Source: Planctomycetota bacterium
GTDB lineage: Bacteria > Planctomycetota > Phycisphaerae > UBA1845 > PWPN01
DNA: 58,762 bases
Direction: 5' to 3'
Assembly: GCA_029550525.1 (NCBI GenBank)
Contig: JAKPHF010000024.1
Location: forward strand, 1-58,762
How positions within the stretch are numbered: position 1 is the first letter of the stretch; every line of letters begins with the position of its first letter. The notes beneath the pieces were generated by a model. That model made no database searches, was not told the DNA's origin, and worked only from the letters and a program-made list of their open reading frames with translations. This document shows, piece after piece, positions 25,464-33,760 of this stretch. A program made the position numbers and the translations under genes.

Positions 25464-26675
25464 ATGGGAACTGCGACGAAGCAACATACCGAGACACCGG
25501 CAGACGCCCTCGTGCGGATGCTGCAACAGCTCCAGCCGGTCGAGGTGGAGACAGTACCGGCTAGTTCCGCCTGGGGACGAGTGCTGGCCGAACCTGTGCG
25601 TGCCGATCGCGACAATCCGCCGGCCAGCGTCTCGGCCATGGACGGCTATGCCGTGCGCCTCGCGGATCTGAACGCGCCGACCCTCCCCGTGTGCGGCGAA
25701 GTCGCCATCGGTCATGAGCCGCTCGTCCTTCCCGCCGGCCATGCTTTGCGCATTTTCACCGGCGGATGTATTCCCGCAGGCTGCGAAGCTGTCATCCGCC
25801 GCGAAGACGTCCGAGAGCTAGGCTCGGCCATCGAACTGCGCGTAAGCCCACAAGCCATCCGGCCGGGCGACAACATTCGCTATCAAGGCGAGAACGCCAA
25901 AGCAGGACAGCAGGTCCTGGCCGCGGGCCGTCAGATCGACGCCGCGGTGGCTTCGGCCCTGGCCGCCTTCGGCGTCTCCCGTCCACGAGTCTTCCGCAGA
26001 GTGCGAGTGGGCCTGCTCATCACGGGCGATGAGTTGCTGCCACCTGAACGGCAACCTCAGCCCTGGCAACTACGTGATTCGAACGGCTGGACGCTGCAAT
26101 CCATGTTGAGCACCGTGCCCTGGATCGAACTGATCCGGTGCATGCGAGCCGTGGACGCCCTGCCCGCGATCAGCAGCAGTCTCGATCAGTTGCTCTCCCG
26201 ATGCGATGCCGTGTTCATCACCGGCGGCGTGTCCATGGGCGACCACGACTACGTGCCTGCGGCCGTGCGCGACCTCGGCTGCCGCGTTGTGTTTCGCAAG
26301 CTGCCCATTCGGCCGGGAAAACCGTTACTCGGCGCAGTGGGACCGCAGGGCCAGGCTGTGCTGGGTCTGCCCGGAAATCCGGTATCGGTCGCCGTGACCG
26401 CCCGCAGGTTCGGCGTGCCCGTGCTGCGCGTGCTCGCGGGCTTTTCGACTGCCGAGCCGCCTCGCCCCGTCGTGCGGTTGAACGAAGAGGACTGCGATGC
26501 CATCAAGCTCTGGTGGTATCGGCCGGTGTGCCTCGACAGCGACGGCACGGCGCGATGCGTTCCCAACATGGGCTCGGGCGATCTGGCCGCGACGGCTCGC
26601 AGCGATGGCTTTGTCGAAATCGCGCCGGGCCAATCGAACTTTGATTCGCTGCCCTTCTGGCCCTGGAGCATTTAG
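25464..26675 (+). CDS. moeA: Molybdopterin molybdotransferase MoeA
   Basis: The 403-aa protein inserts molybdate into adenylated molybdopterin. Family motifs are present: NPPASVSAMDGYAV near residue 52-65, a phosphate loop VFITGGVSMGDHDYVP, ITGDELLPPE, and LPGNPVSVAVT near the C-terminal part. The length is normal for MoeA. ATG 25464 has GGGAG 8 nt upstream and lies 18 bp after the CMD-like gene. Downstream moaC starts after 9 bp, so the genes are one transcript. Confidence 0.95.
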   Translation: MGTATKQHTETPADALVRMLQQLQPVEVETVPASSAWGRVLAEPVRADRDNPPASVSAMDGYAVRLADLNAPTLPVCGEVAIGHEPLVLPAGHALRIFTGGCIPAGCEAVIRREDVRELGSAIELRVSPQAIRPGDNIRYQGENAKAGQQVLAAGRQIDAAVASALAAFGVSRPRVFRRVRVGLLITGDELLPPERQPQPWQLRDSNGWTLQSMLSTVPWIELIRCMRAVDALPAISSSLDQLLSRCDAVFITGGVSMGDHDYVPAAVRDLGCRVVFRKLPIRPGKPLLGAVGPQGQAVLGLPGNPVSVAVTARRFGVPVLRVLAGFSTAEPPRPVVRLNEEDCDAIKLWWYRPVCLDSDGTARCVPNMGSGDLAATARSDGFVEIAPGQSNFDSLPFWPWSI

Positions 26676-26684
26676 GAACCCGGC

Positions 26685-27188
26685 ATGTCGATGCGAAATG
26701 CACTCACCCACGTGAATGCGGACGGCGGCGTCCGAATGGTTGATGTCGGCGACAAGCCCGTCACCGCGCGGTACGCATCCGCCGAAGCCCGCGTCCGGAT
26801 CTCCGATGCTCTGGCCGAGGCCATTCGCACCGATTCCGTCAAAAAAGGTAACGTGCTGGAAGTGGCCAAGATTGCCGGCATCCAGGCCGCCAAGCAGACC
26901 GCGCAGTTGATTCCGCTCTGCCACAGCCTGCCTCTCGACGCGGTGAACGTGACCGCGGAGCTGACGAGTCGATTCGTTCACTTGCGTGCGGAAGTCCGCA
27001 CCTCCTGGAAGACCGGTGTGGAGATGGAAGCGCTCACGGCCGTCAGCGTGGCGGCGCTAACGGTCATCGACATGGGCAAAGCCATCGATCCTGGCATGGT
27101 CATCGAGTACGTGAGGCTTCTCGAAAAAGACGGCGGCATGCACGGCCGGTACGTGGCCCCCGACGCTGTGGAGAATACCTGTGGTTGA
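26685..27188 (+). CDS. moaC: Cyclic pyranopterin monophosphate synthase MoaC
   Basis: The 167-aa protein completes precursor Z synthesis from the MoaA product. The signature AAKQTAQLIPLCHSLPL and the second motif GVEMEALTAVSVAALTVIDM with a following KAIDPGMVI are clear; the active-site lysine and histidines of the family are kept (LCHS, then EMEAL). The length is typical. The 3' end overlaps the mogA GTG start by 8 nt, showing coupling. Confidence 0.95.
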   Translation: MSMRNALTHVNADGGVRMVDVGDKPVTARYASAEARVRISDALAEAIRTDSVKKGNVLEVAKIAGIQAAKQTAQLIPLCHSLPLDAVNVTAELTSRFVHLRAEVRTSWKTGVEMEALTAVSVAALTVIDMGKAIDPGMVIEYVRLLEKDGGMHGRYVAPDAVENTCG

Positions 27189-27693
27189 TCCCATTCGCGT
27201 CGCTGTTCTGACCGTGAGCGATCGCTGCTCGCGCGGCGAGATGGCGGATACGGCCGGGCCGAGCCTCGCCCGGCTCTGCACGGAGCGGCTGAACGCGGAG
27301 GTAATCGCAACCGCCTGCGTTCCCGACGAACAGGACGCGATTGCCGAACAGCTTCGCTCCTGGGCCGGTGAGTGCAAACCCGATCTCATCCTGACCACCG
27401 GCGGAACCGGCCTCGGGCCTCGCGACATCACGCCGGAAGCGACGCTGGCCGTGCTGGAGCGGCGGCATCCAGGTCTGCTCGAGCTGGCCCGCATGCGATG
27501 CGCGGTCAAAACACCGCGAGCTTTTCTCTCGCGCGGTGAGGCCGGGACCATCAGCCGGTCACTCGTTATCAATTTGCCCGGCTCCGAGCGTGGAGCGTGT
27601 GAGTATTTGGAAACGCTCGCCGACGTGCTCCCGCATGCGGTCGAGATGGTCCGCGGCGAGCCGGGCGATCACGTGCCGCCGCCGGTCTCGTGA
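27181..27693 (+). CDS. mogA: Molybdopterin adenylyltransferase MogA/MoaB
   Basis: The 170-aa protein activates molybdopterin by adenylylation. It has the MoaB/Mog fold motifs RVAVLTVSDRCSRGEMADTAG at the N-terminus (in part 20 residues), ILTTGGTGLGPRDITPEAT in the middle and SLVINLPGSERGACEYL near the C-terminus. GTG 27181 is the start because it overlaps moaC and fits the family N-terminus. It works before MoeA in the pathway. Confidence 0.93.
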   Translation: MVDPIRVAVLTVSDRCSRGEMADTAGPSLARLCTERLNAEVIATACVPDEQDAIAEQLRSWAGECKPDLILTTGGTGLGPRDITPEATLAVLERRHPGLLELARMRCAVKTPRAFLSRGEAGTISRSLVINLPGSERGACEYLETLADVLPHAVEMVRGEPGDHVPPPVS

Positions 27694-27703
27694 AGGAAAG
27701 TTC

Positions 27704-28975
27704 ATGCCCACTCCTGCGACGAATCGTTTGGGCCTGTCGCCGATTGCCCGCGTTCGTGCGTTCCGGGCGACGGACATCTCACCCGCCTCAGAGGCCACGG
27801 AAACGCCCGCACTCCAGCACGCGCTTCTGACCGAGTGGTCCGCCTCGGTGAGCGATCTGGGAACGTTCCTGCCGCTGGCGACCGCGATCGCCATGACGGG
27901 CTCGCTCGATTTCGGCGCGATCCTGCTGTTCGCCGGACTAATGAACCTGCTGAGCGGCTGGCGGTTTCGTCAACCGATTCCGGCCCAACCCATGAAGGCA
28001 TTGGCCGCGGTGGCCATCACCGAACAACTGACTCGCGGGGAAATCGCCGCAGCGGGCCTCATGGTGGCCGTCTGCCTGATTCTGCTGGCCGCCACGGGTG
28101 CGACGGAATGGGCGGCGCGATTGGTTCCGCGGCCGGTGGTGCGCGGCATTCAACTCGGCATCGGGCTCCGGTTGGTCGCCAAAGGAGGCGAATGGTTGTT
28201 CGGCCTGCAGTGGAGCGGCCTGCAATTCGGATGGACGAGCGGATTACCCTTCATGGGCATGGACAGCCTGCTCGTCGCAGCCCTGGTCGGTACGCTGCTG
28301 TGCGCTCCGCGTTTGCGTCGAATTCCGCTGCTCCTGCCTGTGTTCGCCGCCGGCTCTGTGATAGCGATCATCTCAAATCCGGGTGGCTGGACCGGCTTTG
28401 CTGCGACAGTTCCCGACCTCGCGCCGCAATGGCCGGCCGCGCTTGAGTGGACCCGCGGCGTCCTCCACGCCGGCTTGCCTCAGCTTCCCTTGACGCTCTT
28501 GAATTCCGTCCTGGCGGTGTGTGCACTCAGTTCCGACTTTTTTCCCCGCGGCGGCATCAGCCCCCGAAAAATGGCCCTCCAGCTAGGAGTGATCAACCTG
28601 TTGGCGATTCCCTTCGGCGCACTGCCCATGTGCCATGGCGCGGGAGGACTGGCAGCCCACTACCGCTTCGGCGGTCGCAGCGGATTGAGCGCTATCCTAC
28701 TCGGTGCCATGATGATCGGAGCGGCCATTCTGTTTGGGCCGGGCATGGTCCAACTGCTGGCCGGCTACCCGGTGTCCATCATGGCTGTCCTGCTGATTCT
28801 GGCCGGCTGGACGCTCGGCCGTGTGGCACGCGATGCCATGGCAGGAACGGATCTGATCATCCTGCTCGCCACGCTCCTGCCCATTCTGTTGATCAACACG
28901 GCCATCGGCTTTGTCGCCGGACTCACTCTCGCGATGGTGATCGGCAGGCGACAACCCACAACCGAAAGAGAATAG
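27704..28975 (+). CDS. MOT1-type molybdate/sulfate transporter
   Basis: The 423-aa membrane protein has about ten TM helices in two halves with the MOT1/sulfate-transporter-like motifs SDLGTFLPLATAIAMTG and PAQPMKALAAVAI in the first half and PLCHGAGG-like LPMCHGAGGLAAHYRFGGR in the second. Proteins of this type import molybdate with high affinity or sulfate. Placement among Moco genes points to molybdate. The ATG at 27704 has AGGAAAG 7 nt upstream and lies 10 bp after mogA; an earlier in-frame ATG at 27536 is within mogA. No ABC-type modABC genes are present, so this may be the molybdate source for the locus. Confidence 0.85.
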   Translation: MPTPATNRLGLSPIARVRAFRATDISPASEATETPALQHALLTEWSASVSDLGTFLPLATAIAMTGSLDFGAILLFAGLMNLLSGWRFRQPIPAQPMKALAAVAITEQLTRGEIAAAGLMVAVCLILLAATGATEWAARLVPRPVVRGIQLGIGLRLVAKGGEWLFGLQWSGLQFGWTSGLPFMGMDSLLVAALVGTLLCAPRLRRIPLLLPVFAAGSVIAIISNPGGWTGFAATVPDLAPQWPAALEWTRGVLHAGLPQLPLTLLNSVLAVCALSSDFFPRGGISPRKMALQLGVINLLAIPFGALPMCHGAGGLAAHYRFGGRSGLSAILLGAMMIGAAILFGPGMVQLLAGYPVSIMAVLLILAGWTLGRVARDAMAGTDLIILLATLLPILLINTAIGFVAGLTLAMVIGRRQPTTERE

Positions 28976-28977
28976 AC

Positions 28978-29568
28978 GTGTCGGCGATACCCGTTTACAT
29001 CCTGGCCGGCGGCCGAAGCTCGCGTTTCGGGAGTGACAAAGCGCGAGCAAAACTTCACGGCCTGCCCATGATCCAGCGATTGGCGATCCTCCTCGCGTCC
29101 GTCGCCGAAAGCATCACGGTGGTGGCCGAACGCGATCGAAAGTACGAAGACCTTGGTCTCGCTACGATTGCCGACACTGTCCCGGGCCTCGGGCCGTTAG
29201 GCGGTCTGATCACCGCTCTCGAACATCGCCGGGCCCAAGGAGCGGGCTGGCTGCTCCTTTGCGCTTGTGACTGGGCCGAGATCAGCACCACCTGGGTCGA
29301 TGAACTCGTCAAGGCTACGGATGATAAGGTTGATGCCGTTGCATTCCGTGACGACCGCTGGCAGCCACTGTTCGCGCTGTACCACACCCGGCTCCTTCCC
29401 GAAGCAGCCCGTCAGTTACGTTGCCCATCTCGGCGCATGAGCGACCTTCTCGACAGCGTCGCCTCACGCGCGCTGCCCCCGCCGCCGGATTGGCACATGA
29501 CCTGGCAAATCAACACGCAACTGGACCGCAGTCGTTACATTGAATGGAAGAAATGCGCCCGCAGATGA
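28978..29568 (+). CDS. mobA: Molybdenum cofactor guanylyltransferase MobA
   Basis: The 196-aa nucleotidyltransferase attaches GMP to Moco to form the bis-MGD cofactor needed by NarG. The loop LAGGRSSRFGSDKA at residues 9-22 is the family's GTP-binding signature, followed by GLGPLGGLITALE and the CDWAEI position equal to the metal-binding CDxP motif (Pro replaced by Ala). The GTG start lies 2 bp after the transporter stop. Proteins of this family are about 190-210 aa, so it is complete. Confidence 0.9.
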   Translation: MSAIPVYILAGGRSSRFGSDKARAKLHGLPMIQRLAILLASVAESITVVAERDRKYEDLGLATIADTVPGLGPLGGLITALEHRRAQGAGWLLLCACDWAEISTTWVDELVKATDDKVDAVAFRDDRWQPLFALYHTRLLPEAARQLRCPSRRMSDLLDSVASRALPPPPDWHMTWQINTQLDRSRYIEWKKCARR

Positions 29569-29572
29569 AGCC

Positions 29573-29630
29573 GCCCCTACGGGGCAAGAAGTCTGGTACG
29601 TCAAGCCCCCAGGCCCCAGTCCCCAGCCCC
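29573..29630. repeat. Hairpin and CCCCAGGCCCC repeat between converging genes
   Basis: GCCCC-TAC-GGGGC (29573-29585) could end mobA transcription, though no T run follows. It is followed by GCCCCCAGGCCCCAGTCCCC, a member of the CCCCAGGCCCC family also seen at about 7425-7442 and 43342-43365. Confidence 0.45.
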
Positions 29631-29653
29631 GGCGAGACCTCGCAGGCGTCTCG

Positions 29654-30394
29654 TCACCCTTTGGTCACATCGCTGCGCTTGCGCCGCGGACGGGCCGGGC
29701 GGTCGGCGGGCGAGTGACTTCGACCCGACCGGCCGCTGAGGATCGGTCGGCGAAGTAGCGTGCGGGGAACCGGCGGCGCCGGCGGTGCCGTCAGTTCTTC
29801 CGTCGAGATGATCCGGATGGCCTTGGCCCCCAGTTGTCGCAACGCCAAATCCGCGTCGGCGGAACTCCAGAACCCGCATGCGTCAGCCACGACGGTCACC
29901 GTCTTGTGCCGGGCCAGCAGACCGAGCGCCAGCACCCGAATGGCCTGCTCCAGACCGACGCCGAAGATGATGAACTCCTCCGCGTCCAGTTGCGTCAGGA
30001 ACCGGTCGGCCTTGGGATTGCTCAACACGTCGCGGGTCCGCTTGCGGAAGATCAACTGGTGATACTTTTCGCGCAGGTTGGGCGGCAGAGCCAAAGTATT
30101 GTCCACCTCGACCAGAATGGACGGATGAAGGTAGGTGAACGGAAGCTTCTCCTGGCCCGGCGTGCCGTCGATGCAGTGGAGCGGAAAGCCGGCCGGCGGC
30201 TCGGCGGGCCGGTGAGACTCGACCGAAGAAAACATGCCGAACCGGACTCGGCGAGCCCACGCGAAAATCTGCTCCAGCCGAGGGACGATCGCATCACGGT
30301 TGGCGACCTGTAGAATCGCCCCCGGATCGAGAAAGTCTCGCTGCGTGCAAATGTCAATCAGCACGCGATTCCAGCTCGCTGCACCCTGACTCAT
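29654..30394 (-). CDS. Isochorismatase-like hydrolase fold, probably lacking the catalytic cysteine
   Basis: The 246-aa protein has a cysteine-hydrolase (nicotinamidase/isochorismatase) fold: the N-terminal acidic motif IDICTQRDFLDPG (D in RDF) and a central lysine in IFRKRTRDVL. The third residue, normally Cys in a GVxTDxCV motif, falls in IFGVGLEQAIRVLALGLLA, where I find no cysteine. It is either a non-catalytic relative or uses another nucleophile. The C-terminal 45 residues are a Pro/Arg-rich tail. The gene converges on mobA and is probably not part of either operon. Its ligand is unknown. Confidence 0.65.
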   Translation of the reverse strand: MSQGAASWNRVLIDICTQRDFLDPGAILQVANRDAIVPRLEQIFAWARRVRFGMFSSVESHRPAEPPAGFPLHCIDGTPGQEKLPFTYLHPSILVEVDNTLALPPNLREKYHQLIFRKRTRDVLSNPKADRFLTQLDAEEFIIFGVGLEQAIRVLALGLLARHKTVTVVADACGFWSSADADLALRQLGAKAIRIISTEELTAPPAPPVPRTLLRRPILSGRSGRSHSPADRPARPRRKRSDVTKG

Positions 30395-30547
30395 GCTCCA
30401 TCTCCAACTGCCGCCGCTTACCCCCTATCTGACCATGACGCAGGCGCAGACACCGGACGCAACCACTGCGGTAACTCAGGGGTGCCAGACGCAAATCGGC
30501 CGAACGTGAGGAAGCCGTCGATTAACTATAGCCTCGCCAAATCCGGT

Positions 30548-30588
30548 TTTAGCGGCGCGTTAGCAGATTTTTTTCGTGACACTGTAAT
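30548..30588 (+). promoter_or_regulatory. LacI-type half-operator with overlapping promoter candidate
   Basis: TTTAGCGGCGCGTTAGCA (30548-30565) shares the 11-base half GCGCGTTAGCA with the palindrome at 33706-33723. TTAGCA (30560-30565), a 17-nt spacer and TGTAAT (30583-30588) form a promoter candidate overlapping it. The remaining sequence to 30896 shows no gene. The leader would be about 300 nt, so this link is tentative. Confidence 0.45.
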
Positions 30589-30896
30589 CGGACCCGTACC
30601 CCGTCCCGAATCCGCTCTGGCACGCGTGAAAGCACGATTTTTATCGGAAAAAGTGGCTTGTTCAGCCGTCGGGAGACGCCCGAGCCGTGTTGCCACCGAC
30701 GCCGCGTGCACTTGACATGGCACGTCCTGCTGAATCTAACTAGGGCCCCGGAACGATGGCGGTTCGCGTGGCACCCGCCCTGCAGCACACGTTTCACATC
30801 GGTGCCACGACGCAGCCAACGAATCCTCTTGCGTTCCGGCTCAGGTCGGGCAGTCGTGTTCATCTCGATCCTGCCCGCACCGTTCGGAGGTGACCG

Positions 30897-33569
30897 ATGC
30901 GTCGTTCGTCCTTTCCACGTCTCGTGCTTTACATCGTTGCAGCCGGCATGTTCTCGTCCAACGCACCCGCATCGAGGGCGGCCAGCGTGGCCTCACGTTC
31001 CAATCCGGTTGATGACGATCAAATCGTCATCGACGGCTCGTTCGCCGACTGGGCCGGAACGCAACCCTATCCGGACGACGACGCGGGCGACGCCCCTCCA
31101 GGCGACCAGGACTGGCTGCGCGTTTGCATCGCTCACGACACCACGAACGTTTATCTGCGGCTCGAGCGGGCGGCCGGCAGCACTGGATTCCGCTCGCCTA
31201 TCGTTTCCGGCGGAACCACCGGCGGCCTGGGCTACTGGGTCATCCTCGACACCGACGGCAACGCCAATACGGGCCTGAAGGCCGCAGGCGGCAGGACGTT
31301 CTCCATCGGCGGCGAGTACAACTTCGGCGGAGCATTGGCCCTGAATCGCTGGAGCGTGACCGGAAGCTGGCTGGGCGACGTGCCGTTCATTGCGGCATCA
31401 TCCGACCGCCAGTTGGAGATTGCCGTGGCACGCTCGGCGGTGGGCAATCCGTCCTCCTTCCGGTTCGTGCTGGTCGGCGAGACCTCGGGCGACTACCACC
31501 CCGCACAGGGAAACACCAGCGATTACTTCGAATACGAGTTGAACCCGCCCCCGCCGGCGCCCACCGGTGAGGTGGCTGTCCGTAGCAACCAGGTAGCCCA
31601 AGGAGCTATCGTCATCGACGGCCAACTTGACGATTGGGACGAAGTGATCCCCTACCCCGCGGATAGGGCCGGCGACGGCACCGGCGGTCAGGACTGGCTG
31701 CAGGTCTGGATGGCCCACGACGAGAACCACTTCTACCTGCGGTACCGCCGAACGCCCGATTCCGTGCCCTTCACCAGCCCCGGCTATTGGGGGCTGTTCG
31801 ACATCGATCGCGGGCCCGACACCGGCCTGCTGGGCTTCGGCCCGCGATCATTCGCCATCGGAGCGGAACTCAACACGTCCGGCAACGACACGCTGAACCG
31901 CTGGTCGGCTCGATCCTGCCACCTGTCTTCCACCGGCCTGAGCAGCGCGATCTCACCCGACGGACTGGATCTGGAAATGGCCATTCCCCGCGCCGAATTC
32001 GGACCGCGTTCGCGCTTCCACCTGGTGTTCGTGGGCGAGAACTCTGGCGACTATTACCCCGAAGGCGGCAACGGCGGGGCGTATTTCAGCTACTCCCTGT
32101 ACCCGACACACGTGCCATTCGCCGACGCCGACGGTGATGGCGACGTCGATCCGCTCGACCTGCTGGCGTTCACCGAGTGCATAACCGGACCGTCCGAGCC
32201 CCTCGAACCCGCGCAACGGCCGGCCTGCGCCCGCTTCGACCGGGATGACGACCTCGACGTCGACCAGGAGGACTTCGGGCGATTCCAAATCTGCCTGACC
32301 GGCTCCGACGTACCGGCGGAGCCCGATTGCGACCGCCCGGCCACGTCGCCGGCCGCCGATCCGATCGAGCACTTCGTGGTCCTGCCCGAACAAAAACGCC
32401 CCTACCCTCAGCCGCTTCCGCCCGGAGTCGAACCCGGCTTCCGCATCCGCGGCACGAAGGGCTGGAACTGGACCCCCGAGCAGTACCTGGCGGAAGTCCC
32501 GGTGCTCGCCCGGCTCAAGATGAACTTCCTGATGAATTGCTACCTGTCCATTTACACGGTCCAGGGCGGCAACCGCTGGTGGACTCCGCTTCCGGACAGC
32601 GCTCGCATCGCCTACGAACAGGTCATCGCCGAGTGCCAGAAATACGGCGTGAACTTCTGTTTCTGCATGAATCCGCAGCTTTTTTCGCCCGATCCGCTCG
32701 ACCCGACCAGCGATGCAGACTTCGAGTTGCTCTGGCAACACTACCACTGGGCCCAGACGCGCGGCGTCAAGTGGTTCTGCATCGCGCTCGATGACATCAG
32801 CGGCGTGCCCATCATCGGCGAGCAGCACGCCCAACTGTGCAATCGCATGCTCGCGCGGCTTCGCGCGACGGACCCGCAGGCCCAGTTGATCTTCTGCCCC
32901 ACATGGTACTGGGGTAACGGATCGGAAGGCCGATCATATCTCGAAGCCCTGGGCGCGACGTTGCACGGTGACGTCTATCTGTTTTGGACCGGCGATTCGG
33001 TGGTGCCGCTGCAAATCACCACCGCCGCGGCGGCGGCTTACAAAGCCGTGGTCAATCATCGGCTCGTGCTGTGGGAGAACTACCCGGTCAACGATGGCGC
33101 ATCGACGCTGCATCTCGGCCCGCTCGTCGGTCGCGACCCGGCACTCAGCGAGTTGATCGACGGTTACATGAGCAACCCGATGTACCCGCAGAACGAGAGC
33201 AACCGTCTGCCTCTCTCGACCATCGCCGACTTCGCGTACAACCCGGTCGCCTACGATCCGGTTCGTTCCATAGGACAAGCCATCGCTCACTTGGCCGACA
33301 CCCCCGAGCAACAGCTCGTGCTCCGGGATCTGGTGGAAGCCTACCCCGGCATGATGCTCTACGAGTGCGGCGAATTCGGCACGGGCTACAACCCGGTGCG
33401 ACAACGATTCACCCGAATCGCCTCGCGGAGCCCCGCGCAGCAGGCGGCCTATATCCAGCACATCGAATCCATCGCGCTGCGTCTGGAGAGTCTGTTTCCG
33501 GGGCAGTTCCAAGCCACCCGGGCGACCATTCTGGCCGACGTCGCCTGGATGGTTCAGAACCAGCCCTGA
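30897..33569 (+). CDS. Secreted protein: two CBM9-like domains, EF/dockerin-like linker, GH84-type hexosaminidase domain
   Basis: The 890-aa protein has a signal peptide (about 1-29), two CBM9-like sugar-binding repeats (about 33-220 and 225-400, each with IDGxxxDW and AHDxxxxYLR motifs), an Asp-rich dockerin/EF-hand-like pair (about 405-480, DADGDGDVDPLDLLAF and DRDDDLDVDQEDFGRF), then a C-terminal domain (about 500-890) with GH84-type hexosaminidase features. These are RIRGTKGWNWTPEQYLAEVP, the adjacent acidic pair D632-D633 in ALDDISG, PTWYWG, YLFWTGD and LWENYPVND. GH84 enzymes cleave beta-N-acetylglucosamine (OGA, NagJ, hyaluronidases). GGAGGTGA precedes the ATG. The C-domain is shared with the protein at 40494, without the CBM repeats. 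It should be secreted or surface bound. Confidence 0.85.
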   Translation: MRRSSFPRLVLYIVAAGMFSSNAPASRAASVASRSNPVDDDQIVIDGSFADWAGTQPYPDDDAGDAPPGDQDWLRVCIAHDTTNVYLRLERAAGSTGFRSPIVSGGTTGGLGYWVILDTDGNANTGLKAAGGRTFSIGGEYNFGGALALNRWSVTGSWLGDVPFIAASSDRQLEIAVARSAVGNPSSFRFVLVGETSGDYHPAQGNTSDYFEYELNPPPPAPTGEVAVRSNQVAQGAIVIDGQLDDWDEVIPYPADRAGDGTGGQDWLQVWMAHDENHFYLRYRRTPDSVPFTSPGYWGLFDIDRGPDTGLLGFGPRSFAIGAELNTSGNDTLNRWSARSCHLSSTGLSSAISPDGLDLEMAIPRAEFGPRSRFHLVFVGENSGDYYPEGGNGGAYFSYSLYPTHVPFADADGDGDVDPLDLLAFTECITGPSEPLEPAQRPACARFDRDDDLDVDQEDFGRFQICLTGSDVPAEPDCDRPATSPAADPIEHFVVLPEQKRPYPQPLPPGVEPGFRIRGTKGWNWTPEQYLAEVPVLARLKMNFLMNCYLSIYTVQGGNRWWTPLPDSARIAYEQVIAECQKYGVNFCFCMNPQLFSPDPLDPTSDADFELLWQHYHWAQTRGVKWFCIALDDISGVPIIGEQHAQLCNRMLARLRATDPQAQLIFCPTWYWGNGSEGRSYLEALGATLHGDVYLFWTGDSVVPLQITTAAAAAYKAVVNHRLVLWENYPVNDGASTLHLGPLVGRDPALSELIDGYMSNPMYPQNESNRLPLSTIADFAYNPVAYDPVRSIGQAIAHLADTPEQQLVLRDLVEAYPGMMLYECGEFGTGYNPVRQRFTRIASRSPAQQAAYIQHIESIALRLESLFPGQFQATRATILADVAWMVQNQP

Positions 33570-33674
33570 GCCGCTCCCTGATCGACCCCGGTGTCAGGAT
33601 GCGGACGCAAGTCCAACCCGACGAGCGGTTTATCGGACGATGCCACGCGAGCGTCGCAACAACGGATAATCTCC

Positions 33675-33704
33675 TTGACAAACGGCCAGGGTGGACCGTA
33701 GAGT
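33675..33704 (+). promoter_or_regulatory. Promoter for the LacI regulator gene
   Basis: TTGACA (33675-33680), an 18-nt spacer and TAGAGT (33699-33704). The operator palindrome 33706-33723 starts right after the -10, covering the start point, so autoregulation is likely. Confidence 0.6.
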
Positions 33705-33705
33705 A

Positions 33706-33723
33706 TGCAAACGCGCGTTAGCA
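33706..33723. promoter_or_regulatory. LacI-type operator O1
   Basis: TGCAAACGCGCGTTAGCA is an almost perfect 18-bp palindrome (one mismatched pair), with the central CG step typical of LacI-family sites. It overlaps the transcription start of the downstream lacI-type gene. Confidence 0.65.
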
Positions 33724-33727
33724 GGAT

Positions 33728-33745
33728 TGCAAACGGGCGTTAGCT
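33728..33745. promoter_or_regulatory. LacI-type operator O2
   Basis: TGCAAACGGGCGTTAGCT is a second copy of the O1 palindrome (16 of 18 bases the same), 22 bp centre to centre, about two helical turns away, so dimers could lie on one face of the DNA. Confidence 0.6.
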
Positions 33746-33760
33746 CATTTCGAGGCCGTC

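Noticed and set aside
27536..27703. Upstream extension of the MOT1-type transporter
   Set aside because: It overlaps mogA out of frame and adds an Arg/Ser-rich non-membrane stretch.
30482..30715. A 77-codon plus-strand frame in the gap before the GH84 gene
   Set aside because: No ribosome-binding site or motif; the interval is better explained by the operator and promoter candidates.
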